A DNA stretch of 64,000 nt, taken from positions 30,697,501 to 30,761,500 of the forward strand of contig NC_091971.1 of the NCBI RefSeq assembly GCF_036711975.1, given 5' to 3'. Numbering within the stretch: the first letter of the stretch is position 1; each line of letters opens with the position of its first letter. The DNA is from Onthophagus taurus (lineage: Eukaryota > Arthropoda > Insecta > Coleoptera > Scarabaeidae). The notes below the pieces were generated by a model, which ran no database searches, had not been told where the DNA came from, and saw only the letters and a list, made by a program, of their open reading frames with translations. This document shows positions 22,995 through 34,800 of this stretch, one piece after another. The translations under genes were made by a program, and so were the position numbers.

Positions 22995-25310
22995 CCCATT
23001 TAGTCCCACTGGTGTAAAAACGCACCAGCGTTTTTAAAATTATTTTACAGCCATACATTTCCAAATTTAAAGGTGTTAGCTGTTTGTACGATAACAGTAT
23101 AAGGTTGTTAGGCTATACATATCAAAATATTTCATAATTCTTGCTATTTAAACCATATTTACATCAATTCTTTTCTATTGAACATTTCTGTTCAAAATAT
23201 ACAATGAAAATAAAACTATTTTTAGTGCATACTTTCCTCATTATATATCTTGAAACGCGAAATAAAAATATGGATTCTGAAAATACGACTTGAAACATTA
23301 ATGGTGCAAAAACGCACCATTGGGACGATGTATGAAGAGATATAAGGATTGCATCATCTTTCGTATTATTTGAAACCAGTTTAAACGCGTCTGTTAGGTG
23401 AATTTCGGAACGAATTGAGTCATTTATGGAATACTGCGTTAAGAGTGTGTTTTTGTGCAAAATGTCTCGATTAGATGGAATTAGATGCTTCTCTAGAAGA
23501 AATTGTTAATGAAATAGAGAGAAAGGGAGGTAATTCTTATATTATTTTGTTGTGGTTTAAAATTTATTTTTCTCCTCCGGTTGACTACCTAACAGATGAG
23601 GAGTGAGAATTATTTTTTTATATTTCGATGATGAAATGCTAAATTTAATTATTAACTTTTCTTTAAAATACGCACACGACAATAATCGACCAAACTTTCG
23701 TTTAGACAAAGAACAATTATTAAAATTTTTAGGTATTGTTTTACTTTCTGGATATCACACATTACCAACAATTCCTATGTTTTGGTCTAATGAAGAAGAC
23801 AACGGGGTCGAAATTGTCAAAAAAACCATGAGTCGTAATACATTTCAGAACATAAAACGAAACCTTCATTTATCAGATAACAGTCTATTAGATTCATCTG
23901 ATAAATTTGCAAAAATACGACCATTCCTTCAGCTTATAAACAAAAAAAATTTACAATTTGGTGTTTTTAGTCACAATTTATCTATTGATGAACAAATGGT
24001 TCCATATTTTGGGCGCCATTCATGTAAAATGTTTATCAAGGGTAAACCGGTAATATTCGGTTTCAAACTTTGGTGTTTATGTTCATCTGACGAATATTTA
24101 TTTCACTTTGAACCTTACGCTGGAGCCGCAATGAAAACGGGAAAATCAAAATTAGGCTTGGGTGGTGAAATAGTTATGTAATTACTCTCTGTAGTGAAAA
24201 ATCCTCATGTTCATCGGATATTTTTTGACAATTTTTTTCATCGTTTGATTTATTTGTTGAATTGAAAAATAAAGGTTTTTTTGCTACCGGTACTGTACGC
24301 GATAACAGAACGAAAAATTGTCCGTTAGAAAACATAAAATGTACTTCAAAGAAGGAAGGGGTTTTTTGATACAGCTTATGATACCTGTTCAAAAATTTCT
24401 TTAGTACGATGGAATGATAACTCCGTTGTCACTGTAATTACTAATTACTAACCATTTGAATGTGGAGCCAGTACAATCAATTAAGAGGTACAACAGAAAG
24501 AAAAAAAAGGAAACACTAGTTAATCAACCTTATGCAGTATCAGAATATAATAAATTCATGGGTGGTGCAGATTTACACGATAACGGAATAGCCAACTATA
24601 GAACAAGAGTATTAGGAAAGAAGTGGTGGTGGCCACTATTTATTAATTCATTGGATAGTGTCATAATAAACGCGTGGAAATTATACAATACTGTCAATAA
24701 TACTAAAATGGCACAATTGGATTTTAAATCACATATTGCAGTTCGGCTAATGAAATATGAAAACGCAACACCTAGTACTGAACGAAACACGAGGTCAAAC
24801 AGAGAATTTGAATCTTCCAATGACCATTTAATAAAGAATCACGACTCTAAAGCTCGTAGAAGATGTAAAATATGCCATAAACATACTATACATATGTGTA
24901 GTAAGTGTAATGTTCATTTACGTGTAGAGTGTTTTACGGACTATCACAATAAATTGTTATACTGTTAATCCCATTGGTGCGTTTTTACACCAATTTTAGT
25001 TTAAATATTTTTTTACCAACTAAAGTTTTTTACCAACTAAAGTTGGTATTTGTTAGTATAATGTTGTATTAGTATTATTATTTATTTACGACTAATTTAT
25101 TACATAGTTAATAAATGATAATCAAAATTTTTGTGTGCTGTTGTTCACTTATCTTACCAGTGGTGCATTTTTGCACCATCTGATATCTCAAAAACAATTT
25201 TTTGTTTCAAACACCTGTGTACATTTTTATACTTTTCATTCCATCTTATCTTAAGGAAAACTATAAAAAAACAATTTTTTTAAACATAAACCAGCTTGGG
25301 ACTAAATGGA
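22995..25310 (+). mobile_element. inner piggyBac element nested in the outer one
   Basis: TTAA at 22991-22994 is followed by CCCATTTAGTCCCA. The right end reads TGGGACTAAATGGA followed by TTAA at 25311-25314. The terminal repeats match at 13 of 14 positions. Length is 2316 bp. It is inserted 157 bp from the left tip of the outer element, in the opposite orientation. Words reading GGTGCGTTTTTACACC or TGGTGCAAAAACGCACCA recur near both ends and in the 5' region. Confidence 0.9.
23603..24967 (+). pseudogene. transposase of the inner piggyBac, one stop and frameshifts
   Basis: The first part (to 24181) has FDDEMLNLI, the GIVLLSGYHTLP block and SIDEQMVPYFGRHSCKMF with the first catalytic Asp. It ends at an in-frame TAA at 24179. 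The frame then continues through NPHVHRIFFDNFFHR, the second Asp, before frameshifts. The part from 24456 holds NKFMGGADLHDNGIANYR with the third Asp and a C-terminal cross-brace-like Cys/His domain CKICHKHTIHMCSKCNVH. All three catalytic Asp residues survive, so this copy decayed less than its host element. Confidence 0.88.
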
Positions 25311-25326
25311 TTAAGGAGTAACAAAT

Positions 25327-26810
25327 CTAATTGTTAGTTTGTGTATGATATGAAAGGAAACACTTCACGTGTAGACCCTTTTCACACTTCAAACATCTAG
25401 TGGTGGTCTTCTGATGATAATGGACCCATTTAGTCTGCTTATCTTGAGGTATGACGTAGTGGTCCCTGTGAGCAAAACGAATATCTATACCTTCATTACG
25501 TGACGTATGTCCTCTTGAAGTCGTTTGATTTTTATTCTGCAATAGCAGTGTGGTGGCAATTCTTCTTCTAAATTTTAGCTGATCTAGTGTTCCATCACTT
25601 CTCCTTTGTAGTTGCCAGGCGTTGTGGACTGACATGTCAATACCATGCGCTATAAGAGGGAAATACTATTTTTTCCCTCTGACATATATACGATAAAGGC
25701 TCAAATTTTGATCATATCTGTCGACACCTCCCATATTGGCGTTGTATAATATATTACCCGAATAATTTTCTTTTCTTTTCGAGAAAATCTTTTCGCAAGA
25801 ATGAATTGGATTCACCCCTGCTGAATTTGAACATAAAGTGACAATACTATTGTCATGCCATTTTACAACAATTATATTTTGCCCATCAACTTTTTTATAA
25901 TCGTAGGCTCTTTCTTCATTTTTTTAGAATCCATCAGAGGACTAGCTGGTATACGGTTTTCACGAATGGTGCCTGTACCTCTCAAATTTTTATTGGATAG
26001 AAGCTCCAACAGCGGCAAGTTGGAAAAGAAGTTGTCAAAAAAAAGTGTATTGGTTCATTAGGCCATTTTGTTGACGTGCCTTGGTACGGCTCGAACCAGT
26101 TGACATAGCCCAGTCATGTTGCCCCTACCCACAGTTTATATCCATATCGGATGGGTTTGCCATGTATAAACTTTTTACAGCCATAATGACCAAAGTATGG
26201 TACCATGGCACCAACACATTTTGACTGTCTCTTTCATACTACCAGTACATTCTCCTTCTTGGTACTTGCATGTATCCACTGAGTAATAGTACACCTATGA
26301 ATGCTTTTATTTCTGTTTTTTCTATTCTTAGGTGGTGATTCTTCTGATTTGCATAACGATTACTTTCGATTACTATTAGATCCAGTATTTCATCATCAAA
26401 GAAAAGTGAAAATAGCTCCAAAGGACTTATATCGTTATCATTTTCATCTACTTGGCCATTAAAACTTATATTATTAGGCTCCAAGTTGTTATCCGTCCAT
26501 TTATAACTTTTCCTTTTTTTCGTAATTTTTTCTACCCTTGCTTTCTACCCTCAAGGCTGAAAGAGGAATTTCGTCGTCTGAAGAAAAATCATCATCATTC
26601 TTTTGATTTTGATTCTGGCAGTCAATATTTCGGAAATTTATTTCAGCTGGAGCTTGAAGTTGTGGTCCAGGTAAATTATTTAGGTTTGTGGCATCATCCT
26701 CTCCAGAATCTTCATCGGTTTGATCTCCGCAAACATTCTCTAGTGGAAAATGGTCAAAGAATCGACATTTTCTGCCAGTTCGTCGTCATCTTCTAACATT
26801 GCCAAAGCCT
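25327..26810 (-). pseudogene. transposase of the outer piggyBac, deleted and frameshifted
   Basis: The N-terminal part (26484-26239) reads PLELFSLFFDDEILDLI and IGVLLLSGYMQVPRRRMYW. It then jumps directly to MVPYFGHYGCKKFIHGKPIR near 26170. About 80 residues normally lie between these motifs, including the SIDE block with the first catalytic Asp, so they have been deleted. Further down there is a FFDNFF-like region and GGVDRYDQN, which carries the third Asp. The Cys-rich C-terminal domain CLKCEKGLHVKCFLSYH follows. Several frameshifts are also present. Confidence 0.85.
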
Positions 26811-27296
26811 CGTTTAACGAAAAACCTCTAGAATAATAGAAAAAATAAGAGGTATCCGAATGCCCACCGTCCTACATATAGTACACATAAAAAAATCGGG
26901 TTGAAACAATACTCTAATAAATTTTAAAACTAATTTGGAGATAATATATCTAAAACTTGGTACTTTTGCCTTATTATCCATAATGAATAATAGAAAAATA
27001 GATAATACAATATATAAAAAACTACTTACCTAACAAATCGTACACAGTATTTCGCCATTAATGATATTTCACAAACTTTAAAAAATAACAATGAGAGTAA
27101 TTAACACTTAATTGCAAACCTATGCACCTTTACGCAACCACTACTTCTTACTGAATGCCTGTGTGCACCCGAAATGCCACTTCGACTCATGTTCGGACAC
27201 GTTGAGACATGTATTTGCGTGTACTATATGTAGTACGGTGGGCATATCTGGGTTAAATTTATAAAGCTTTACTACAAAATCTTGAAAAAGACTTTG

Positions 27297-27470
27297 ACTG
27301 CTGAAGTTGAGCACAAATTGACAATACTATAGTAATGCAATATCACAACGATTATATTTTCGCTATTACTTCTTTTTATATTCGTAGTATTCCCTTACTT
27401 TTTTCCTCGTCCGTCAAATTATTATTTGATAGACTCTCCAATGTAAGGGTGTTTGCTTATGCGGCTGATC
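27297..27470 (-). pseudogene. third, fragmentary piggyBac copy
   Basis: The sequence from GAGCACAAATTGACAATACT to about 27470 aligns with part of the outer element near 25825-26020, including the ACAACxATTATATTTT block. It lies just outside the outer element's right TTAA and in the same orientation. Ends are not recognisable. Confidence 0.7.
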
Positions 27471-27479
27471 TATTAGGTG

Positions 27480-28340
27480 AGGCGGAGGAAAATAGTTGAG
27501 CGATGTCGAGAATAAACAATGGAATTAATATAGGAAGTTTAATGTTAACAAACGAAATATGGAAAACAATAAACTGACAAACTGTTTTTGTTTCTTTTAA
27601 AAAAACAGTTTGGAAATTAAAAGTTGTTAAAAACATAATAATTGATTAAAATATTAAAAAATTTAATCTTATTTATTTTGTTTAACGTACGCATTATGTA
27701 AATATACAATATCGTTATCATTGCATAATATTTTCAAGCAATGTTTGCCTTATCTCTCCTAGAGCTATGAAATTTCTATATAGAAGTCTACATAAATTAC
27801 GAAAACTAATACTCTAAATACCAGTAACAAACTATTCTAATTTTCCAATTTTAGACATCTACTAATGAATTAATATATTTTCATAGTGAATATCTCTGAT
27901 CGCTGTTTAAAAATAGGAATTTAATATCGGATAATTTTATTGATAGTATTTCTATGTACCAATTTACCTTTCTATATAATATATAAAATAGCAAGGTCTT
28001 ATGAAAACGTTGAAAATTCCGTCACCTCAAAAACATATTTAATATACCACGTACTACACCATCTGGTATCTATCACGTATTCACGTACTAGAAGTTAAAA
28101 ATAATAGAAATTTCATGACTAGCATAAACAAGCAACTGTGTTGTTCATGAAATTTAAATTATGGCATTTATAACAAGATAAATTATATCTCTTTTCGAGG
28201 TTTTCTGTAGATATAAAGAACACATCAATGGGGTAAAAAAGCTTTACTGGATCAACAATTACAAAATCGATCGTTACGATGTTATATACTGAAATACGCT
28301 AATGAGAAATGATAACCACCGTTTAAGATTGATGGATCAC
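27480..28340. other. no recognisable feature
   Basis: Strongly AT-rich, with no open frame of interest and no repeat or element end that I can identify. Confidence 0.5.
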
Positions 28341-28439
28341 TAATCTATGACTTACATGGAAGTGTATGGTGCGGAATATATTCACTCCTTTAGAAACAGA
28401 AAAATCTTTCAATTTACATGTATAATTGTCAATATTCGC

Positions 28440-28960
28440 AGCAGAGGCCTACACTATCCTGTGAGCATAACGATCATACTGGAGAAACTACCTACAACTG
28501 AATCAGTTCTGGGCGTAAAGCTGGAGAGTTACAAAATTGAAGCAATTAAGATACAACCCTAATGAAAGTATTGATTTTAAACTAAGACAGAGAAACAATC
28601 TCTGTCGACGGGAAAAGAAGCATTATCTACCCAGAAGTTAAATTTAAGTGCACTAGTGATAGATCTCTTCTCTGCAGTGACTACAATATATTGAAATATA
28701 TTATCAAAAAACATCTTGATCCCCTAGCTTGTGGGATTATTGGACATGGATTAAATGTGACAGTTCCATTATAGATCAAATATTTAAAATCATATTCCAG
28801 CTAAAGAGTGAGAATACGAGATCGACGTATACACCGTGTTTATCGGCTTTACACATGCCTATAACTTCTATAGATCGCAATAGACTATCCCAAATATTGG
28901 ACGAATGAACAGTGCTATGGAAACTGATACGATGACAATGGATGTTTCAAAACCAATGGA
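28440..28960 (+). pseudogene. non-LTR (RTE-like) ORF2 fragment
   Basis: The plus strand contains LESYKIEAIKIQP, resembling the endonuclease-RT linker YDxEKLKxP. Later frames contain YTVFIGFTHAYN and SIDRNRLSQIL, resembling RT blocks of the type VDFxxAYDSIxRxxLWxxL. The pieces are in different frames and short. Orientation is opposite to the next fragment at 29040. Confidence 0.5.
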
Positions 28961-29039
28961 GCTATTTTTTGAGCTTTTCCTGTATGATATGGAGTAATAT
29001 TTTCCTTGAGAGATTTATTAGAGAAATAATTTTATAGTT

Positions 29040-29360
29040 ATTGCATTAATTTTTTGGCCTTTTCTTGTGTAATTGAATATACAAAATTTGTCCATTCTTT
29101 TGCATACTTCCCAGTTGTTTCCCAGATGTTTCTTGACAAATTCGGTGTAACAAAGTAATACCCTTATTCCCAGTACATTTTAGCCTTTCCGCTACGATAT
29201 TATCTGAGCCTGTTGATTTTCTGTCTCTTACTTTTTTAAAAGCTGCTTTGACGTGCATTTGATGACATCCATTCCTTTGTCCTATGCCATATTTGCTGAC
29301 TACAGTGCGTTGCTGTATATCGTTGTTTACTTCCCCAATTTTATCATTAAAATCGCCCAA
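29040..29360 (-). pseudogene. non-LTR fragment: endonuclease end fused to RT start
   Basis: The minus-strand frame reads MGDFNDKIGEVNNDI, the GDFN block of the endonuclease, then KYGIGQRN. It jumps directly to VKAAFKKVRDRKSTGSDNIV and AERLKCTGNKGITLLHRICQ, the start of the RT domain. The usual several hundred residues between them are gone, so an internal deletion joined the two. The type is CFDP2/RTE-like. Confidence 0.8.
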
Positions 29361-29439
29361 AACAAATAAAAGTTCTCAATTACTACAGTACGTCACATCC
29401 GTATAAATAATAACATTATTCATAACGACAACTTACAAA

Positions 29440-30060
29440 ATACACATTAAAATTCAAATTATACTACTCAACTGATACAACACATTCCTCGCATGAGTAC
29501 TATCGTTAGAAGGATGCTTTTCCGTGTTGTCGCAAATATGCAGCAATACACTTACATGGGAAGTAACACAACTGTGGCACGCCGATTTTGATGAAATTTG
29601 GTACAGCCATAGAAATGGACCAAAATAAGGTTTACGTATTTTTTTATACGTACGGTAAAAGCCCCTGGGCCGAGTTTTAGGGGTTGAAAGTTTGGCATAT
29701 ATTTCGAAAACGAAAAGTGCTATCAAAATAGGTCCTACAACTTCCTTCTGTTCGCAGTCAGAAAATTTTCAAAAAATCCTATGTCCTGCCCCAAAACAGA
29801 ATACCATAACTACTATACCGTGTGAAACGAAGCAAAATATGATAACCTAGCCGCCTAGTGAGTGATCACCTGCTCTACTCTTCTTATTGCAAAATCTGCG
29901 GAACTGCGTAATCGAAGATACCTCAAGTGCACATCCAACATCAACCCGCAATTGTGATTCAAACAAAGAAATTTCACACTGACACGTTCTTATATCTAGT
30001 GATTTCCAACAGTATATGTTCCGGTTTATCACAATTACGATTCAATAAGTTTTCTTTACA
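29440..30060. other. no recognisable gene
   Basis: Non-coding sequence. Phrases such as TGGCACGCCGATTTTGATGA with AAATTTGGTACAGCCAT look like a dispersed insect repeat, but no second copy is present in this window. Confidence 0.35.
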
Positions 30061-30099
30061 CCATTCTTAGCAGAATAATATAGCTTGTTCCGATTTAGT

Positions 30100-30810
30100 C
30101 TTCAAGTTAGGCTTTGCACTATCTTACAATACTATGGACGTATCATACGCATAGGGATATGTTTCTGCATCAATATTGCTTGGCATACCATTAATATATG
30201 TAATAAATGGAAGAGGTTCCAGAACAGACCTCTGAGGGACACCATGTTTGATTTTTAAGTTGGTTGATCTTTTACTAGTATTCAACATACTGTTGTCTGA
30301 CCATCAAAGAAGATCTAATTAAATTTAGTTGTATACCATGAAACTCAAGTTTGCGTAGGGGAATCGAGTGACTAATGGTATCAAATGTTAAAATGAACTA
30401 CATTTTGTTCATCATGTGATTTCGTTATAAAAGCAAAATCCGTCAATCACAGATTTACCCCATTGGTACCTATGATGACTGGTTGTAAAGTATTTATTAG
30501 TTTTAAAATATTGTACCAAACTTGTTGCTGATAATCTTTCAAATATTTTAGAAATAACGGGAAAAATTAATATTGTTCTACAGTATGACTATGTTAAGTC
30601 ATACCTATCACCCTTCTTGTATAATAACAGTACTCTCGCCATTTTAAACTCCTGAGGAAAAATTCTTTCTTTGACACATTTATTAAACATAATACCGAGA
30701 TAATAACACAGTTCTGTTACAACTTCTATTATATTATTTGTTAGTCCATATCATGTCATGATACTCTTTCTTGTATTTTTTGTATAGTTGGTAGCATTCT
30801 TGAGATCTGC
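30100..30810 (-). pseudogene. jockey-like reverse transcriptase remnant
   Basis: The minus strand from 30800 shows RT blocks in order. PQEFKMARVLLLYKKGDRYD comes first, then VISKIFERL, then FDTISHSIPLRKLEFHGI, then GVPQRSVLEPLPFITYING, and last YPYAYDTSIVL where YADDT is expected. Stops and frameshifts separate them, and the YADD motif is damaged (YAYD). No endonuclease is visible. Confidence 0.8.
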
Positions 30811-31386
30811 AGACTCATAACTATAAATAAAGCCTTCAATTATCTTCATCTATTCAGTGTTTTTGAACAGTTTACTATTTCTTGTGGTAGTCTTTTCCGA
30901 TATTTTCGTCTTCAGTTTTTATGGAAAACGCTACTAGAATTCTGAACAGAGTTGGTCACGGAAAGATCCCACACGGCATCCCTATGTAACTCTTCCTTAT
31001 GTAACTCTTCCTATGTACTTTCCTAATATTTCTTTTTTCAGTTCTAACCTGTACCGGTGCTTTGAGGCTGACCAAGTGGTCAAGTGACCAAGAGGATCTG
31101 AGAAATGGAAATTCATGATAGCTGTGTTAAGCTACTAATAACTGACATTCTGGAATAGATTGTCAATACATGTGGTGCAAACTGCGTCGTGCAATTCGAG
31201 AAGCTTCATCAAGCAATTTATTGACATTAAATATATTCAACAAATCTGTAATCATTTCCATTTTATTATTTTTTTTCTATAAAGTTAATATTGAAATCGC
31301 CCATTAGATATAGTTTAGTAGGTAGACTGGCTTTGCATGGACTTTCAGGGTGATTATTTGATCGTTGATAGCTTCGTATTCACAAC

Positions 31387-31436
31387 TGTAGTATGGAACA
31401 ATAGATGGCGTTACGGGTTTATAAAAATACTTGTAT
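31387..31436 (+). repeat. 5' LTR fragment of the first gypsy element
   Basis: Fifty bases beginning TGTAGTATGGAACAATAGAT are identical to the start of the 3' LTR at 34132, then the two diverge. The rest of the 5' LTR and the leader, gag and protease are absent or replaced by about 95 bp of unrelated AT-rich sequence. Confidence 0.8.
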
Positions 31437-31533
31437 TGACCTTTCGTCAACATGCATTACTTATTCATTTATGTATACATATATACTATTTTTCTCTTGT
31501 ATTAACTATGTGGCAATAAATTTATTATTATTA

Positions 31534-34079
31534 TATGTGGTGATTTCCGGGTAACCATAAACCAACATGTACAAGTAGACAACTATCCACTTCCCCATTT
31601 TGAAGACATAGCTTCAAAATTATGCGGAGGAGTACATTTTTCAAATATAGATCTAAAGGATGCTTATTTACAATTACCAGTACATCCTGAAAGTCGAAAA
31701 TACTTGGTTATCGCAACACATAAAGACTACTATGCTTATAAACGCCTTCCTTTTGGAATTTCATTTGCACCGTCTTTATTTCAAAGAACTATGGATCAAA
31801 TACTTTGTGAATTACCAGGTGTTGTATGTTATCTGGGTGATATTCTGATAACAGCACCAGACAAACAAACACATATTGAACGCATTAAACAAGTATTGTC
31901 TAGATTACGAGAAGCAGGAATTAAAACACAGGAAACAAAATGTACATGGTTACAGGAGGAAGTTAAGTTTTTAGGACATAAAATAGATAAAATTGGATTA
32001 CATCCAACCGCAGAACATATTAAGGCAATAAAGGACATGCCAACACCACGAAATATGTCCGAATTAAGATCAGTTCTGGGATTGATAACATATTACGGAA
32101 AGTTCATAGAAAACTTACAAATTAAGTGTGTGCCATTACACCGGCTTTTAAAGAAACACAGCGTTTGGAAGTGGACTCCAAATGACGATAAAGTCTTTAA
32201 TGACTTGAAAGACAGCTTAACTGATGAAGCTACTTTGGTTCATTATAACTCAGAACTTCTATTATATGTAAGTAGTGATGCATCGGATAAGGGAGCTGGA
32301 GCAGTATTATGGCATAAGATGCCTGACAACTCATTTCGACCCATAGCATATGCGTCCAGAACATTTACTGAGGTGGAAAACCGCTATTCCACTATAGATA
32401 AAGAAGCATTGGCAGTAGTCTATGCTGTTACTAAATTCCATCAATATTTATATGGTAGACAGTTTGTATTACAAACAGACCATAAACCGTTGGAACGGAT
32501 TTTCAGTTCGAATCGAGAAACACCGAAGATCGCTAGCAATCGTCTATTGCGATGGGCTATGATTTTAAATAGCTATAACTATGATATTACCTGCAAACCA
32601 GGAAAAGAAAATCAGACAGCTGATGTTTTATCTAGGTTACCACTGAAGGAGAATACGGAAACTACGAAAAATGAAAAAATTGGTTTACCTAAATATGGAC
32701 ATCTACTTCATTTAAGAGTGAAAAATATGCCTATGACACAGAGAGAAATTCGGATTCACATCCAAAGAGATGAAATTTTACGAGAACTGATTCCATATAT
32801 TAAGAACCATTGGCCAGACAAACATAGAGTGAAACCTGAATTAAGATCCTTTTATGAAAAGAGAGAAGAATTGTCATACGAGGAAGACCTAATTTTGTGG
32901 AAGGGAAGAATATGTATTCCCAAAAGCCTTCAATACCCAACGCTCAAAATGCTTCACGATGGACATCCAGGAATAAGCGCAATGCAATCCATGGCGCGTT
33001 TACATGTATATTGGCAAAACATAGATGCAGATATCGAAAAATATGTCCAAGGGTGTCAAACATGTCAAAGTAGTAAACAAGATACTCAACACTTACGTCT
33101 CTACCCCTAGAATGCACCACCGGAACCCTGGTCTAGAATTCATCTAGATTTTGCAGGACCATTCGAAGGGAAAATGTGGATGATCATTGTGGATGCGTAT
33201 TCAAAATGGATTAAAATTGAAGAAATGAACAATATTACAACAGCGTCGACCATCAAAGTGATGAAAAGTGTTTTTGCGCGATTTGGATTGCCGAAGACGT
33301 TAGTTACAGACAATGGCCCTCAGTTAGTGTCAAGTGACTTTGAAGACTTTTGTAAATCACAAGGTATTAAACATGTGAGAATAACTCCTTACCATCCAAA
33401 ATCAAATGGACAAGCCGAAAGAGTAGTGAAAATCTTTAAAAACCGTGTAAACAGTAGTGACAAAAATTTTAATCTACATGATAGACTATGTAAATTCTTG
33501 ATGTCTTACCGAAATACTCCACAACGAGGAACAGGAAGGACTCCCAGTGATTTAATTTTCGGTCGACCAGCAAGAATTATTTTTGACCAACTGAAACCAG
33601 ATGTAGGTAGAAAACTTGATAATGAATCATTAAAACAAAAGATGTATTATGACAAACAACACGTCAGCGAAAAGTTTTTTGAGTTAAACGACCCCGTATG
33701 GATAAACAACCCATTAACCAAGGGATCAACGCCCGGTAATATATTAAAACAATCAGGTCCGTATTCCTACTAGGTTGATGTAAATGGTATCCCGAAGAGA
33801 AAACATGCAGATCAGATGCGACATCGGTACACAACAGAACCGGAAACGAGTTCATCAAATGAGATAGTTGCACATGACAATACCATTGACAAAGTTCCGA
33901 CGGAGATCAAATATGAATCAAGAATCGAAGTATCACCAAATGAGGTAACGACAGAATTATGTTCAACCCCTGTTAATACACAATCACCAACCCCTACCAA
34001 GTCACAAGGGTCTACACCGATATCAAGACGAAATCCACAAAGAAATCGACAAATACCTGTTCGTTTCCGAGACAATTAA
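31534..34079 (+). pseudogene. gypsy (Ty3-type) pol: RT, RNase H, integrase
   Basis: A single frame runs from the RT block CGDFRVTINQ to TAA at 34077, broken only by in-frame TAG codons at 33108 and 33771. RT contains DLKDAYLQLPVHPE and LPFGISFAPSLFQR. The catalytic box reads YLGDI where YLDDI is expected, so it has lost an Asp. RNase H retains SSDASDKGAG, TIDKEAL, TDHKPL and TADVLSRL. The integrase has the HHCC zinc region (HDGHPG..CQTCQ), then DFAGPF, TDNGPQ and NGQAERVVK with the DDE residues. Protease, gag and the start of RT are missing. Most of pol has stayed in frame, which suggests fairly recent decay. Confidence 0.93.
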
Positions 34080-34121
34080 TGTTTAGAAAATTAGTTGTGT
34101 TCTTATTTTTGTTTACATTGT

Positions 34122-34131
34122 AAGGGAGGAA
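34122..34131 (+). promoter_or_regulatory. polypurine tract of the gypsy element
   Basis: AAGGGAGGAA lies directly before the TGTAGT start of the 3' LTR, the position expected for the plus-strand primer site of an LTR retrotransposon. Confidence 0.75.
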
Positions 34132-34419
34132 TGTAGTATGGAACAATAGATGGCGTTACGGGTTTATAAAAATACTTGTATCGGCGGCCATGTCACTTTA
34201 ATTTTTTTATCTAGTCGTTGTACCGTCCTCATCTAGTTAACGTGAATTGTATCTTAAAGCACCGTTCTATTAGTAAATGATTATAGTTTATTGGGACTGT
34301 AATTTATTAACACCTTACACATCATACGACAACAACAGATTCTTTATAATTCTTGTGTATAAGAATGACCACGCCGTTAATGCTGTGGTAGTCGTTACCC
34401 TGTGGTTTTCGTTACAACA
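34132..34419 (+). repeat. 3' LTR of the first gypsy element
   Basis: Starts TGTAGTATGG after the polypurine tract. A plausible end is GTTACAACA at 34419, giving about 288 bp with TG..CA tips. The 3' limit is uncertain because the 5' LTR is truncated and cannot be used for comparison. Confidence 0.65.
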
Positions 34420-34429
34420 CAATACATAG

Positions 34430-34800
34430 GGATTAGATAGTAGTTCATGAAATAATTTTAAAGGCTAATAAGATAATAAAAGAGAACTGTTAACGCTAGC
34501 ATGCATGGGAAACGACAAGTTTACAGACTCCTAAAACCCGGGAACAGAATATGGCGAAAAGTAGCAGACAGAGGGCAATGGAGGCAGAAAATAAAGGAGA
34601 CTCAAATTGGGTTGGTGCGCCATAAGAAAGAAGAATGTAGTAATTGGTGGATAGTATGTTTTTGGCAGGTTTACTGAACAAATTGTAATGCTGTGCAATA
34701 CCACGAGGCTTTTCAGTGATGTGTATATCCTAATTAAATTTTACTTCCGCGACTGAGTATCATGAGACAAATATAAATATTACTGACATTCCTGTAGGTC
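34430..34800. other. no recognisable feature
   Basis: Non-coding. A plus-strand phrase near 34550-34600 (WRKVADRGQWRQKI) faintly resembles the C-terminus of a non-LTR ORF2, but it is too short to call. Confidence 0.35.

Larger units (their letters stand above)
22838..27252 (-). mobile_element. outer piggyBac element, split by a second piggyBac
   Basis: The left end reads TTAA (22834-22837) then CCCAGATATGCCCA. The right end reads TGGGCATATCTGGG then TTAA (27253-27256), a perfect 14-bp terminal inverted repeat with intact target duplications. The minus strand encodes a piggyBac transposase whose N-terminus lies near 26800 and C-terminus near 25330. Without the 2.3-kb insert the element is about 2.1 kb. 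Subterminal CCGTACTAxATATAxTAC words occur at both ends. Confidence 0.88.

Noticed and set aside
22981..25310. A domesticated piggyBac host gene
   Set aside because: The transposase has an in-frame stop and frameshifts, and the element still has TTAA and TIR ends. It is an ordinary decayed transposon.
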